Of a stretch of DNA of 64,000 nt, positions 25,701-36,925 are shown in pieces. Position numbers and translations under genes: made by a program. This DNA is from Protonemura montana (taxonomy: Eukaryota > Arthropoda > Insecta > Plecoptera > Nemouridae), in contig OX387605.1 in NCBI GenBank assembly GCA_947568835.1, positions 14,450,418 to 14,514,417 on the forward strand. Reading direction: 5' to 3'. Position 1 is the stretch's first letter; each line of letters starts with the position of its first letter. A model generated the notes under the pieces. The model did not search any database. It saw nothing but the letters and a program-made list of their open reading frames with translations, and was not told where the DNA came from.

Positions 25701-26899
25701 TACGCAATCCGGTAGGCTGTTAACTGAATCAGACAAAAATAAAGTTGGAAACATTCGTAGGGGTAATTGAATTTAAACTTAGTGTCATTTTAACTCGAAA
25801 GTCTATCGAGTTAATGTGTTGCGTCAGTAAATATGCGAGGTGGAATATTTATTCAGTTTCCTCTCCCATGTTCGGAGGTGGAAGCGCGACAAGCAATCTA
25901 CAGTTTAGCTGAAATGAATGGCGATTTTAGTCAAAATTGATATTCATGATAACTTTTCGCTGGGACCTCGAGTACCTACTATGGATATAGCTACGCGGTG
26001 CTGCGTCAAATTTTTATCGCAAATTGGTCGACCAAATAAGTAGCCAGTCATGCTAAAATAACAAAACTGGAAAGTTTTTGGAAGTCATACGAATAAGATG
26101 ATAATTTCTAGTTAGCAAAGTTTGGAGATAATATTTCCCATGGTCTAGAATTTTTCGAAGCGTTATAATTTTACATAGATAAGGAAATAACGGGGAAGAG
26201 TCGAGTCATTCTTTACAAAAGTAAACGAAACGGGCGGAAAGAAGAGAAACAAAAGCGAGGTTGACTCGGCTGGCATGGCGAAGGAAAGTAATGCAAACAA
26301 TATTAACTGCGAGTGCACAGAATTAACTAGCTTTGTACAGCGCGGCGGAGGGAACTAAAATGTTATTTTGATCAAGCAAATTGATGGTAATCTTTCGGCA
26401 CTCGTGTCTTTCAACTTTAAACAATGTTAAATTAATTTTTAACCGGATCGATATCCATTTGAAGTTGGTTTTAAACTTGGGGAAACAACTTAGTGGGAAT
26501 TGCGAGAGCAATTTGGTGGCAGAGCCAGGTTTTTCTCGGAAAGAAAATGAACTAAACTCTTGCAGGGCGGGTCCAAATGAAATTGAACACATTTCAGAGA
26601 AACGTCCCTTGCATTGCGTTAGGCAGGCAGGCGCAGGTAAAAAAAACCAACCCATTTTAAACTGTATATTGAATCTGTTAAGCTTGTTACAAAAAAACGT
26701 TGTAAACAGCCCCAGAGGTGTAATTTTCCAAAAGTTTGGAGTAGATTTTCGAGGCGCATGCACGATTGCGTGACGCGCCGGGCCAGGGCCATTGTGATAT
26801 TGTGATGTGAGTGAATAGTGACGAATGTGCGTCCGGAATGACAGTTTGCCGGCAGCGAGATGCAACATTAACCCAGCATCCCATCACAGACAAGCTGCA

Positions 26900-27300
26900 C
26901 AGGCACACAGGAAATACAGGGCATGCATACATGCTACATCCTCCCCGTAGGGGGAATATCTGTGTGTGATCCCCGAGCCTCACCCACTCCCTCTTTTCAT
27001 CCAACCGCTGCCCTCACAGACCGCTATACGCACCCTCCTTTATTATATACCCACTCTTCTTCCGTGCTTCTTTTTCAACTCATTTCCTTTTTGCGTGTTT
27101 TTCTTGTATGCTTATTGACCCTCTCATCCCACAATGTGCCCTTTCCCTGTTGCTGCTGCTGTTTCTCTATTCACATTTTTTTTCGCTCGCCTTTATCTCC
27201 TTTCCACTTCTATCAGCGGAGCTTATCATGTCTTTTACTCTCTTACCGTGCACACCTTTTCTCTTTTCTTGTCGTCTACCCTCCCCTATGATTCGGACGA
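26900..27300 (+). other. Pyrimidine-rich stretch without a supported gene
   Basis: C/T-rich sequence such as CTCTTTTC and TTGCTGCTGCTG dominates here. It opens several overlapping frames (26923-27291, 27108-27461, 27134-27364) rich in F, L, S and P. The part at 27290-27460 has a more protein-like mix (EENWAKLSWESEEI) but no recognised domain and no visible splice context. I treat it as non-coding with low certainty. Confidence 0.4.
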
Positions 27301-30187
27301 GAGAAGTTACTTTGCTGATCGAGGAAAATTGGGCCAAACTCTCCTGGGAATCCGAAGAAATTAGGAACCGTTCTGTGTTCGACCCTCGTGTAACACGGCG
27401 TTCGATTAACGACGAGGGAGGAAACGCTCGAAGACAGAGAGAGAGGTCTCTCTCAAGATAACGTGCGAGGGAACCGGGGATGATGCGTTAGATGAGCACC
27501 CCTAACAGTAAACGGAGGCAGATAGAAGCATGGGCTCAGTTTATAACCCACAGCGTAACGCCCTCGTAATGCCGGCCCCTAGAAATGAACATGAGGTGAC
27601 TTATGCCACCACTGCCGAAATCATCGAAATTCCTCGCAGGAAGCAGATATTAGGGTCCCAAATAGGAATGTACGCCAAAATCGACGATGCGAAATGCTTT
27701 TGATCGCCATTTAGTCATATTTCTGGTCGATAGAAGTTATTTTTATTTTTGTGAGATATCGCATGATTTTTATACCACTTGAAATGTGTGCATTACGCAG
27801 GCAACAACGTGCACATCACAAGTACAGGAAATATTCTCCACTTCCGACTTTTCAAAATGCTGACTTTTGCAAAAAAAGCATTCTGACAATTTACCTAGAA
27901 CGCTTAAACACAGCGCAAACAGTTTTCTCATGAACCGTGGATGTGCATTTTATCCTCGTCTACCACTCGAGCGTCGTCATTGTTTTGAAGCAACGACGTC
28001 GACGCCTGCGACGCCTGCGACGCCGCCGTATTGCTCGAAATTACCGCGTGGTTTATTCAGCGCTGCGGTCGCACTCGTGAAAGCCGTCATCTTTGAGCTG
28101 AGTTGCTGGCACCACTTGTTGCTCCTCATGTCAACATTTCGGAGCAACTCCAGTTCTGTTATTTACTCGACATTTCGCTGGAGAGTTCAGTTTTCACGCG
28201 CACTCCAGAAAAAAAAAACGAAAAACACGGCATGTAAGAGATGGAGAGAGAGAGAATTTCACAGGCACTTGACAGATTTTCTTGTTCAAATGCAGGCGAC
28301 ATTGTGAGACACATTGCGCAAGTGATACAGATGAAAAGTTTCAAGCATGAATAGCTAGCGAGCATCATCGCAAACACTTGTTGTTTATGTTTTGATCATG
28401 TCAAAATGGCAGTCTAAACGTTCACAAAAGTTTGTTGGCGATGTTATTGCTTGTTTTCAGGCGACTAGAACGACGCTGGACGAACGCACGTGACAATGGG
28501 GTTAAGGCACTGCATCCCATGCGCTCAGAAAAAAAAAACAGAAACCTGGATAAAGCGATTGTCGAAATACATAGGAAAGAATTCCCTCTTAAACGGCGTA
28601 TGCCAGTTCTCAATTATTTTTTTCGCAACAATTTCCAACAAACAAAAACAATGATTTCAAGTTTTTGTTGCAGAAAACTGTTATCAAGATTGCTGTATTA
28701 ACGTGCAACGGGCCCTTGGCTGAATCACGAATCGATCTTCGACAGTTGAGACTTGAAAGACATCGAGGAGTAACGCGACGCCCGATGACGACGTCGAGGT
28801 GGGAGGGGCGTCGTCACGTGACATTTATAATCATGCCATTGTTACCGAGATGTTCACTCTCCCCCAAGAGACGGCGGGCCTTTGTGCGCGCCTTTTGTTT
28901 ACACTGTCGCGTCAATCAAATCCTAGCAGAAGGTCATAGAAATTAGAAAAAAAAACTCTTGAATGCTACAGCACAGGTTCTTTGGGGGAAAATCTGCTGC
29001 GACACCGTTATGCCAAGAGCGTTTCACGTCGCTATAAATAAGTGTGTGCATTTTTCACGAGTTTTGGACAACGGAACAATATTTGACATTCATTTTTTCT
29101 CAATCACCTTTCCATTTCATTTTTTATAGCTTATCGTTTGATCGTATTTTCTCGGACGTGATTCTAAAGCTTCTTTGTGTTCTTTAATCTCAAATCTTGA
29201 GGGCATGTTTTCCTTCCTTCGCAGTCGCACAATATTTATGCAAGTGAACAAAGACATAAAGTTAAAGCTACCAATCTCTTCCAGTTTTTTTTTTCAATGC
29301 TGAAAACATTTATTCTTTCAATGGAATTGTTTGCCGCTTCGGAAAACGAACTTTTCCGGCAATACGAAATATAAGAAGTACTAAAACATTTATTACCTGC
29401 AGCTCTATGATTTATGTAACCTTCCAAGTTTATGTGAGTTTTAATTTCTCATCTTATGCGTTCTAACTTATTTATAGAAACTTGCAAATCACTCGACTTT
29501 GTTTTCCCACCTTCCCACTTACACAAGATGAGATAAAGAAATTGCTATACTTTTCAGTTTTGAAATTGTAGCATAAATACATTTCAAATTTAGTAATAAT
29601 TGTTAAATAACTTCAAAGCACTCTCAGCATGTGATGCTTTAATTTGAATGGGTCAAAAAATATGGTTGGAATAAAACTTAAAAGGTACCCATTAATTTTA
29701 AGCGATAAAATTAAAACGCGATACTTTAAAACAGAGTACATACAAGTACAACTCATGCCTCATGACTCCAAACAACAAAATAAAAAGGACGACTGTTTCG
29801 GGACAAAGATATTTACATTGAGTGATCCCCCCTGGCGAGCAAGCTGTGTTTGTTTGACAATGCGTGTTGCTTAAATAATCAGCGAGATCCCAACATTTGA
29901 CCGCCCATGCCGACCCTCGGGGCCGATAGGTGAACGTGTACCCTCACTATCCAAATGAGCATCTCTCTGCTATTTGCAATTGACAAACAAGCGAGAAATT
30001 GATTCCTTGTGAAGACTGGGACCTGGCATGGCCCAGGACGTTGCTAGCTGCACAAGTTTACACTTACCTTGAGGTGAGCCTTTCTCTACAGATCAGTAAG
30101 TATCATCTGAGCTTTCTAGTTGTGCAACCTTGCTACCTCGAAAAGCACACTAATTAGTGTTGAAGGTGTATTTTTATCATAGTATGA

Positions 30188-30628
30188 TTGATTTGTGGTG
30201 TTTTAACGGCGCACTTTTTTGACAACCAGCCCTGAGACACTGGTATAATAGCGCCGATGAATGGGTGGATGATGATAGGACTGATGATGAATCTTACCTA
30301 ATCCCCGGGGCCCCGTTGGCACCGGGGAAACCGGGTGCCAACACGTAGTCTACTCTTGTTGAAAAGCATCAAGGGGACCACCGGCTTAACGTTCTTTCGA
30401 AGGACGGTACAACGCAAACAACATGATTCCTCCACAAATGCATGCTGCTAGAGGTTGATAAGCAAGGCGAATGAAGTTGCTGTACAAACTTTCATCCATC
30501 TAACCTCACTCCCGAACAGAACTGGTCATGTGTATGATGGTCACCCATCCAATACCTGACTCAGCAGTGTTGCTTAACTTCGGTGATCTCACCAGAAATG
30601 GTGTTTCCAACACGCCAAACAGTTCGGT
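30188..30628 (-). mobile_element. 5S rRNA-headed SINE, copy 2
   Basis: The minus strand reads GGCGTGTTGGAAACACC, GAGATCACCGAAGTTAAGCA and GGATGGGTGACCATC, all 5S rRNA-like. The same body as copy 1 follows (CATTCGCCTTGCTTATCAAC, AAGCCGGTGGTCCCCTTG), then the tail CGTTAAAACACCAC near 30188. It carries a local GC-rich change around 30300-30320 with a repeated CCCCGG motif. This copy best preserves the 5S head and is useful for a consensus. Confidence 0.87.
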
Positions 30629-31049
30629 TATCTGAGTATTTTTCGATATAAACATTTATTTCATTCACTAGAAGAAACATTTTAACACTGAGTATGCCAA
30701 TCATAAGCAGAAAAATCGAATGCAATTTGTAAAACTTATTCTGTTCATATTCTAAAATTAATTACACAAAATAATTCAAGTCCATTGCGAAAGCCATTTT
30801 AAAAAAGTACAGTAGTTTACAATTATTATACACTTAAAACGCTTCACCGGATATTTTTCGCAATTAACCTCTGCACTATCTTCCTTGTTCGAAGGGATTC
30901 CGTTTCCATTGCGGGAATTACAACGTCTATATTCCCCCAGGTTTTTATCTATAGTCCAATAAATGTCATACGTGCTAGGACCACCCCTTAGCAATGCATG
31001 CAGCGCGAACATATGTATAGCGTAATTGATTTTGAGTGAAGCTTTCCAC

Positions 31050-31185
31050 ATTTCGGTGCGGCCGTGGCCAAATCGCTAGGTCCCGTAAACAGTAGACACC
31101 GTGGTCCAAGCGGTCCCCAGAGGTGGTAATAATTCATTCGACCTGACTCGAACCCAGGGCCCTGGGATTAACAAGGGCTAAATTA
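31050..31185 (-). mobile_element. tRNA-like SINE head (candidate)
   Basis: The minus strand has a T-arm-like hairpin at 31158-31142 (CCTGGGTTCGAGTCAGG, five-base stem) with a good pol III B-box. Upstream is CCCTTGTTAATCCC, resembling a tRNA-Asn anticodon region. The acceptor and anticodon stems do not pair properly, so this is not a working tRNA. A GC-rich tail continues toward 31050. Confidence 0.45.
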
Positions 31186-32661
31186 ATACTTGGGTAAGAG
31201 AGCTTACATGATGCAATCCCCATACAATATGCATTACATACGGTAGGCAGGTAGGTACGTAGCACGGGGTCGTCTCTCCCTTGATCATACATTGTAGTGC
31301 ACATGAGAAATAATTGGGGAGTGGCACACACATCTTCGTGTCCTTATTAAGACTCTCGTTGGCTCAAGACAATCTCAGAGCAACATTGCTGCTTATTTTA
31401 TGAGATCCTTCTGACCTTTGTCACGAACAATCTTTGAAAAGCTTTTACAATCTTTTGTGGGGGTAAGCTAAGCTTTTGAACGGATTAATATTTATTCAGA
31501 ATGGAAGTCTGAGCCATTTATAATGGAGAACAGAGAAAATAAAAAATGCATGATAGCGGTACAGTCAGTGGGTTTGCCGATTAAAATGCAGTCTCCAGCG
31601 AGCTAAATTAAATGCAATCAGATTAGGAGATTCATTGCCCCCAGACAATCAATAGCGGTTTTTTTTTAATTGTAAATCCGTTGATTAAATTCGGCCAACG
31701 ATTTTTGCAATAAGCCTACATATACTAGCCAACAGGTTAATCGGTTTATTGGTCAAATTCATTCCGCGTTCATCAAGTACAGAATGTGGAAAAATTCTGC
31801 AAAAAGCAACACCAAAAAAATACGTCCTTTATTGGGCAGTACGCGTATGTACGTATAACTATTACCACGTACGCTCTGTAATGAACCACAAAGTAGCTCT
31901 GCTAGGATACCAGTTGACTTCATAACCCTGCAACATAGTATTATTATAGCAAGCTGTTCGCAGTAAATGCTGGACACTACTTCGCGCTATGGAGGTATAA
32001 TTAGCGCATAATCGCGTGTGAGGAAGATTAAAATAGCTTTAGTGTCTGCATTACATACACGGTGGTACACTCATTGCACTAGCTTTATATTTGTAAAATT
32101 TTGGACAAATAGCCAGAATCAACGGAAGGTAAATACTGAAAATATCAAAATGATACAGGTTAATTTCCTATTCCTTATATTTTTGGTTGTTTGAAGAGAA
32201 AAAAAAGCCCCAGCCAATGAGGTTCACCCCCTGGTGTTATAATGCAACAATAAACAAGCCAACATGTGATAATTGAGCATGTGTAAGTGTAACCCTAACA
32301 ATGCCGGTGTGGTTTATGCGTGGGGGTAGGGACACCCAATTGCACGGTGCGGCCGTATTAAAATGGGCGCTATGATAATGTATGCCTTGGAATTAATTCC
32401 TGGCGCTTGTTTATGAGTGTTAATCTACTGGCTTCGTTGGTAGCCAAGCATCCAGCAGCATTGTAGTACCTAGCATACACCACGCAATGGTATACTCTAG
32501 CCGAATGCGAGCTGTTCATGAATCAGATGGTACATTCGTTGGCAAAACAAAAACAATGGCTAAGAGTGAGATTGGAGGATATTTGTATGGAAATATTAGA
32601 GCCTTGATTGTGAGGCTGTGTGCATAAATTACTAATTAGGCTAGTCGTGGGTACATACGCT

Positions 32662-32690
32662 TTTAAGCGTTCGGTGGAGGTGCCGGGTTC
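32662..32690 (+). repeat. Dispersed GGTGGAGGTGCCGGG element, single copy
   Basis: The segment begins TTTAAGCG and continues CGGTGGAGGTGCCGGGTTCG. It resembles the 49.1-kb unit start over about 30 bp, including the leading TTTAAGCG. Sequence after it does not resemble the other copies, so only the common core is supported. Confidence 0.55.
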
Positions 32691-33676
32691 GCGATTCTAA
32701 GCTAAGGAAATTGGTTTTCCTAAATGAATGTTAAGTAAAGTACTTGAAATTGCATCCATTCACACTGCGCGAAATGCATTCTCTCGAGCTGCATCGCTAA
32801 ATTCTTGACACCATTCTTGTTGCTTAACGAAACGCTAGAATTGTATCAATCTTTTCCGTCAGCTATCGATAAAGATAAAGAGTAAAGCGTCACTTCAAAT
32901 GAGAAACCCGTGCACCCTCAATATATATATACATATAAACGAACTATCCATTAATCGTTTTTTGCTTGAACGAGATCGTAGAGTCGATTCGTTCGCTGTA
33001 CCAAAGAATTAAATTGCTCTATCTTAGAAGTGAGTTCAGCTGGTTTTCAGACTAATGGAACAGCACTCTCCGACACCCTGATTGTTTTCACTTCAGTATG
33101 ATAATAGCGTTGGATCTGTACACAGCATCATGCCATACGAACTCAACTATTTCCCCTCTTTACAAATTATTTCTGCTATCGGTTTGGTCGTACACCAGCT
33201 TTACCTCGCTTTACTCATTTTAAACACGGCACTCTTTTGAGTAGAAGATCGAGCCATCGTTTTGTAGAAGCTCACAATTCCTATTTCAATGCTTGAAGCA
33301 TTGAGTTTTTAGAAATAGTAAGAGGGTCAGAGTTAATGTTACACTTTCTGCTGAGCAAACGAGCCGGCAACGTGTGGTAACGGTAGGTGCCACTCAATGG
33401 CGCGTGCTAAATGTTATTTAACATTTAATAATTATGACTCAAAATATCGACACATTTATACCAATCGTATAGGTAACCATTATTTAAGATTATTTGAGCA
33501 TAAACTAGTCGGAAATACGAGTAATCTGCAAAAAGTAGCGAAATTAAATTTCTTAACACTCGAAACGACGGTGACTACCTAGTAACATCCACCATTTTTG
33601 TCGGTTAAGTTGTCATTTGGCGGCTATTTTTCGCAAAGACAGTCAAACATTAGCATTGGCTCTCTAAGTATAACCT

Positions 33677-34500
33677 ACAATAATAATAATAGAAATAATA
33701 ATAATAATGTGTTTATTTCCAGATTGGTCATCTGTAAATGATATTGGTTCGACAAATTGCTAGCTATTTCATATAATATAGTCACTTTTACTGTAAAAAC
33801 ATTTTTCAATGAAATAGGTTTTCAGTTGTACTTTAAACTCGTCTTTATTTTTTATTGTCTTGATGGAAGCAGGGAGTGAATTTATTATTTTCCACCCTGC
33901 ATGCTCTGTGTTTCTTACTGATAATCTTAGCCTGAAGCGTTTTATTGGGTATTATTCTTGCATGGCTCTTGTTGTACTAGTCCCCCCGCTTTCCTTTTCT
34001 TCTCTAGAAAACTTCGATGTTTTCCTTGTACAATAATATTAAAAACATGAAGACATGTGAGGGTCAAGATCCTGAAATTTTTAAAATGTGTGACACAATT
34101 ATCTTTGTAAAAAATATCTGCACATGGATGAAAGCTCGCGCCGGCCAAATACCTAACTGCTCGTTTTTTTAATTTTAAAAAGCCTCTTTGCATGGTGAGA
34201 GATCCCCCAAAGTATTACCCCATACTGGTGTATTGATCGGACATTGGCGTAATATACAGATAATTCTGTTGATAGGTCCGATATTTCCATCATTTTCTTT
34301 ACGAGAAAACATCCCGCTGACACTTTTCTTGCTATTACATAGATGTGTGGGCCCCTGTCAAGTACCTACATGGTCTATAGTAATTCCAAGGAACTTCGTT
34401 TCGTGTAGTGTTTTCATCGGTTTTCTTTCGAGTTCAATGTTTATACTGTCAGTCACTCTACTGTGTTTCGTTGTCGCATGTAAAAAGTGGATACTCACAG
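33677..34500 (-). mobile_element. Second non-LTR retrotransposon 3' remnant with (ATT)n tail
   Basis: The minus strand carries the end of a LINE reverse transcriptase: ETKFLGITIDH, SAGCFLVKKMMEI, YGVILWGISHHAKRLFKIKK, RAVRYLAGASFHPCADIF, ILTLTCLHVFNII, KENIEVF, ARIIPNK, RLRLSVRNTEHAGWKIINSL and KVQLKTYFIEKCFYSKSDY, stopping at 33771-33769. The blocks fall in different frames, showing at least three small frameshifts (one in the A-run near 34165), plus in-frame stops. The 3' end is AATAAACAC followed by ATT triplets at about 33708-33677, a tail type common in this LINE group. It is less decayed than the copy at 1.5-2.3 kb and looks like a different family. Confidence 0.88.
33679..33708 (+). 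repeat. (AAT)n array at LINE 3' end
   Basis: AAT triplets with one interruption (AGAAAT). On the minus strand they form the ATT tail directly after AATAAACAC, so they belong to the 3' end of the non-LTR element above them. Confidence 0.85.
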
Positions 34501-36749
34501 TGAAATTCCCGCAATTTCACCGGATAACCGCAAATAAATGTGTCCACCAACAAATATTTTTGTCCTAAACAAACAAGACTATCTCTCATTCGCAGCCTTA
34601 CCCGTTACCAGTCACTGCGATGTATAATGACCTCTGTACACACTCGACCAGCTAACAAAACATGCGGAAAAATTGAGAGCTTTCGGCCAATCAAAACGTC
34701 GTGTATAATTTCCACGTCGAGTACAAAGCTGCACGCGGCTGATGTCATGTTATCACTTGAACGACGCGTTTCGACAAGGTCTTCTCGTGATGTACAACAC
34801 TGTGCTTGACATTGCGGTCTGACACAGTCATTGATCATTGTCCGTGGGGACCATTCGCTCTGTCCCGCTGTATAAATACAAAATTCCCAACAAAAATACC
34901 TAGAAGCTCAGTGGTGAAATATTTTTTCACTTGCCTTTTTTTTTGGCAGTTGAGAAATGTTGTGAATTGGTGTTTGGTAAATGTCACCGTACGTTTGGCA
35001 GTTTTTTTTTTCGTTTTTATCTACTTGCTTAGGTGTTTTAGAACTGTTTCATCTGTTGTTGGACAAATTCTTTACAACTAAGTACACCTGCTTAGAATGG
35101 CATAATTCATAAGGCATATTTGACTGCTCATTCATAATGTAAACGTGCTTAATACATACTATGGAAATACGTAAATATGGAATTAAACGATATTGGTATG
35201 TAGGTACTATGCTAATGATGGTATTACAAAACAAAACACAAAAATAGTAATTTATTCAGAGTGCTACATTTTTATTTCGTTTTGATATTAATTAATTATT
35301 ATTATTTTTTAATTAGTTGTATCAACTCACTGCAAAAGGACCTATTCAGATTTAAAAAACAATTAAATACCAGGCAAAACATGTTTGTGTGTAAACTTTA
35401 AATGTAGCCTCATAATAAAGCGTTACTGCTGTAACCAAATCGAACAAATCCGCACAAATTTTGATTTATTGATTGCATTCGCCTGCCCTAACACAGAAAC
35501 ACAACCCCGTGTGTCACTTGCATTTGCCGGGCCGTTGTACGCCCGCAGCACAACATAATGTTCCGAAACACGAACACACGATCACAATCAACTTCTGACA
35601 TGTTTTGGCAGTTGCAATTCGAAGTAAATTTCGCCAACTGCGATTACTTCGCCAATCTGTCATTGAACACGTCGTAACGCAAGCTATTAACTCAGGTTTC
35701 ATAATAAATTAGTCTCGCGAAGCCCGACACCTTTCGCCCGTAGACAACGGTCACACCATTCAACTATGCGCGATTTAAACACTCGAATATTTCCAGCGAG
35801 GAATTTAATTTAAATTAACGGAATGTTAATTCAAAATTACGACTAACGTAATTTTAGTAGAGGCCCCTCGCTTGTCAGTCGTACTTCATTAACCTTTTTC
35901 GTAGTCGGCCCGTTTATTTGTGTGTGTGTGGGTGTGTCGCCCACGGTGGGGTAGGTGCCCGCGTGGAAATAGTGGGCGATATACTTTTCCCCTTGCTGTG
36001 GAAACTGGTCGGATGGCCGGGTGCTGGGTCCGGGGTGGAGGGGCAGGCCGCAAATGAGTCGGCGTTATGTGCGACGCGTCTCACATGACCCGTCTCATAA
36101 TTTACTACCCAGCACATCTGCATAGATTAATTATTCTAATAAAATGTATCATCATATTTGTAATTTCTCTGAAATACTATGCAGGTAGGTTTAAGTAACC
36201 TATATAGGTGTTTACCAGTAATCGCGTTGAGGTAAGATTAAACATTGAGGTCGCTTTGTGCTCTATATTATTCTACTTCATTTGGCAAATTAACTTCATT
36301 ACTTTTGAGTGTTCACCCCTTAGGCAGGGTTGACCAACTTGCTTGAAGAGACCGCGTGGTTTTCTACAGATTTTTTTTAATTACTTCAAATCATTTTAGA
36401 TTGTTTCAATGACAGTGTGAATGAGATGTTGACTGATGGTCTACTCACGATGAATTACACGAATCAACCGATTCATTTTTTTTTTGATCAAATATGAAAA
36501 ATATTTGACATGTAGAAATAAATTACATCGATGCCTAACAGCTTGGCAATGAATGCCCCGCCATAATTATTGTTATTGTTTGGTGTTTGTGTAAAATTTC
36601 ATTTGCCGCCAATCTAACGTGCGATTCGTCGGTGGCGGGCGGCATGCCGATGACAGCCACTGACTGAACGCAACAATGGCCTGGATACAAGGGTTTTACT
36701 TTTATAATTATATCTGTAATTCAGTGTTGATGAGGCGTTATCACAGCGT
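34501..36749. other. Intergenic, no gene seen
   Basis: AT-rich, with several T-runs and a GT run at 35921-35937. Nothing upstream of the LINE remnant continues its reverse transcriptase frame convincingly. Confidence 0.6.
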
Positions 36750-36925
36750 GTGGGTTGGGTGAGGGCCGAGGGCATGAATATGAATATGACAGCTGGTTCT
36801 GGCACGGTTATAGGCTGTATGCGTCGAGTCCATGCCACTCCACTTGTCGATTTATCCACTGCACTCCCGTCGCGTCCGCGCCCGGACTCGAACCTCGGCC
36901 CTTCAAAGGCCAAAAAGCCAAATCT
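36750..36925 (-). mobile_element. tRNA-like SINE fragment (candidate)
   Basis: The minus strand reads GGCCTTTGAAGGGCC, an anticodon-arm-like hairpin, then GAGGTTCGAGTCCGGG at 36897-36882, which is B-box-like. Downstream is GCAGTGGATAAATCGAC. The T stem has a mismatch. The open frames across this stretch on both strands are considered accidental. Confidence 0.4.

Larger units (their letters stand above)
18900..30187. other. Intergenic desert between SINE copies 1 and 2
   Basis: Eleven kilobases with only microsatellites, G tracts, a GACGCC island at 27992-28029, and open frames without domains. The longest frame of the window (26868-26323, minus, 181 codons) overlaps a 130-codon frame on the other strand. 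It has no recognised motif. Confidence 0.55.
30629..33676. other. Intergenic, no gene seen
   Basis: Apart from the tRNA-like head at 31.1 kb and the dispersed core at 32.67 kb, the sequence is unannotatable. A short TATATATATACATATA stretch lies near 32924. Confidence 0.6.

Noticed and set aside
34188..34568. 126-codon plus-strand open frame
   Set aside because: It is the antisense shadow of the LINE reverse transcriptase remnant.
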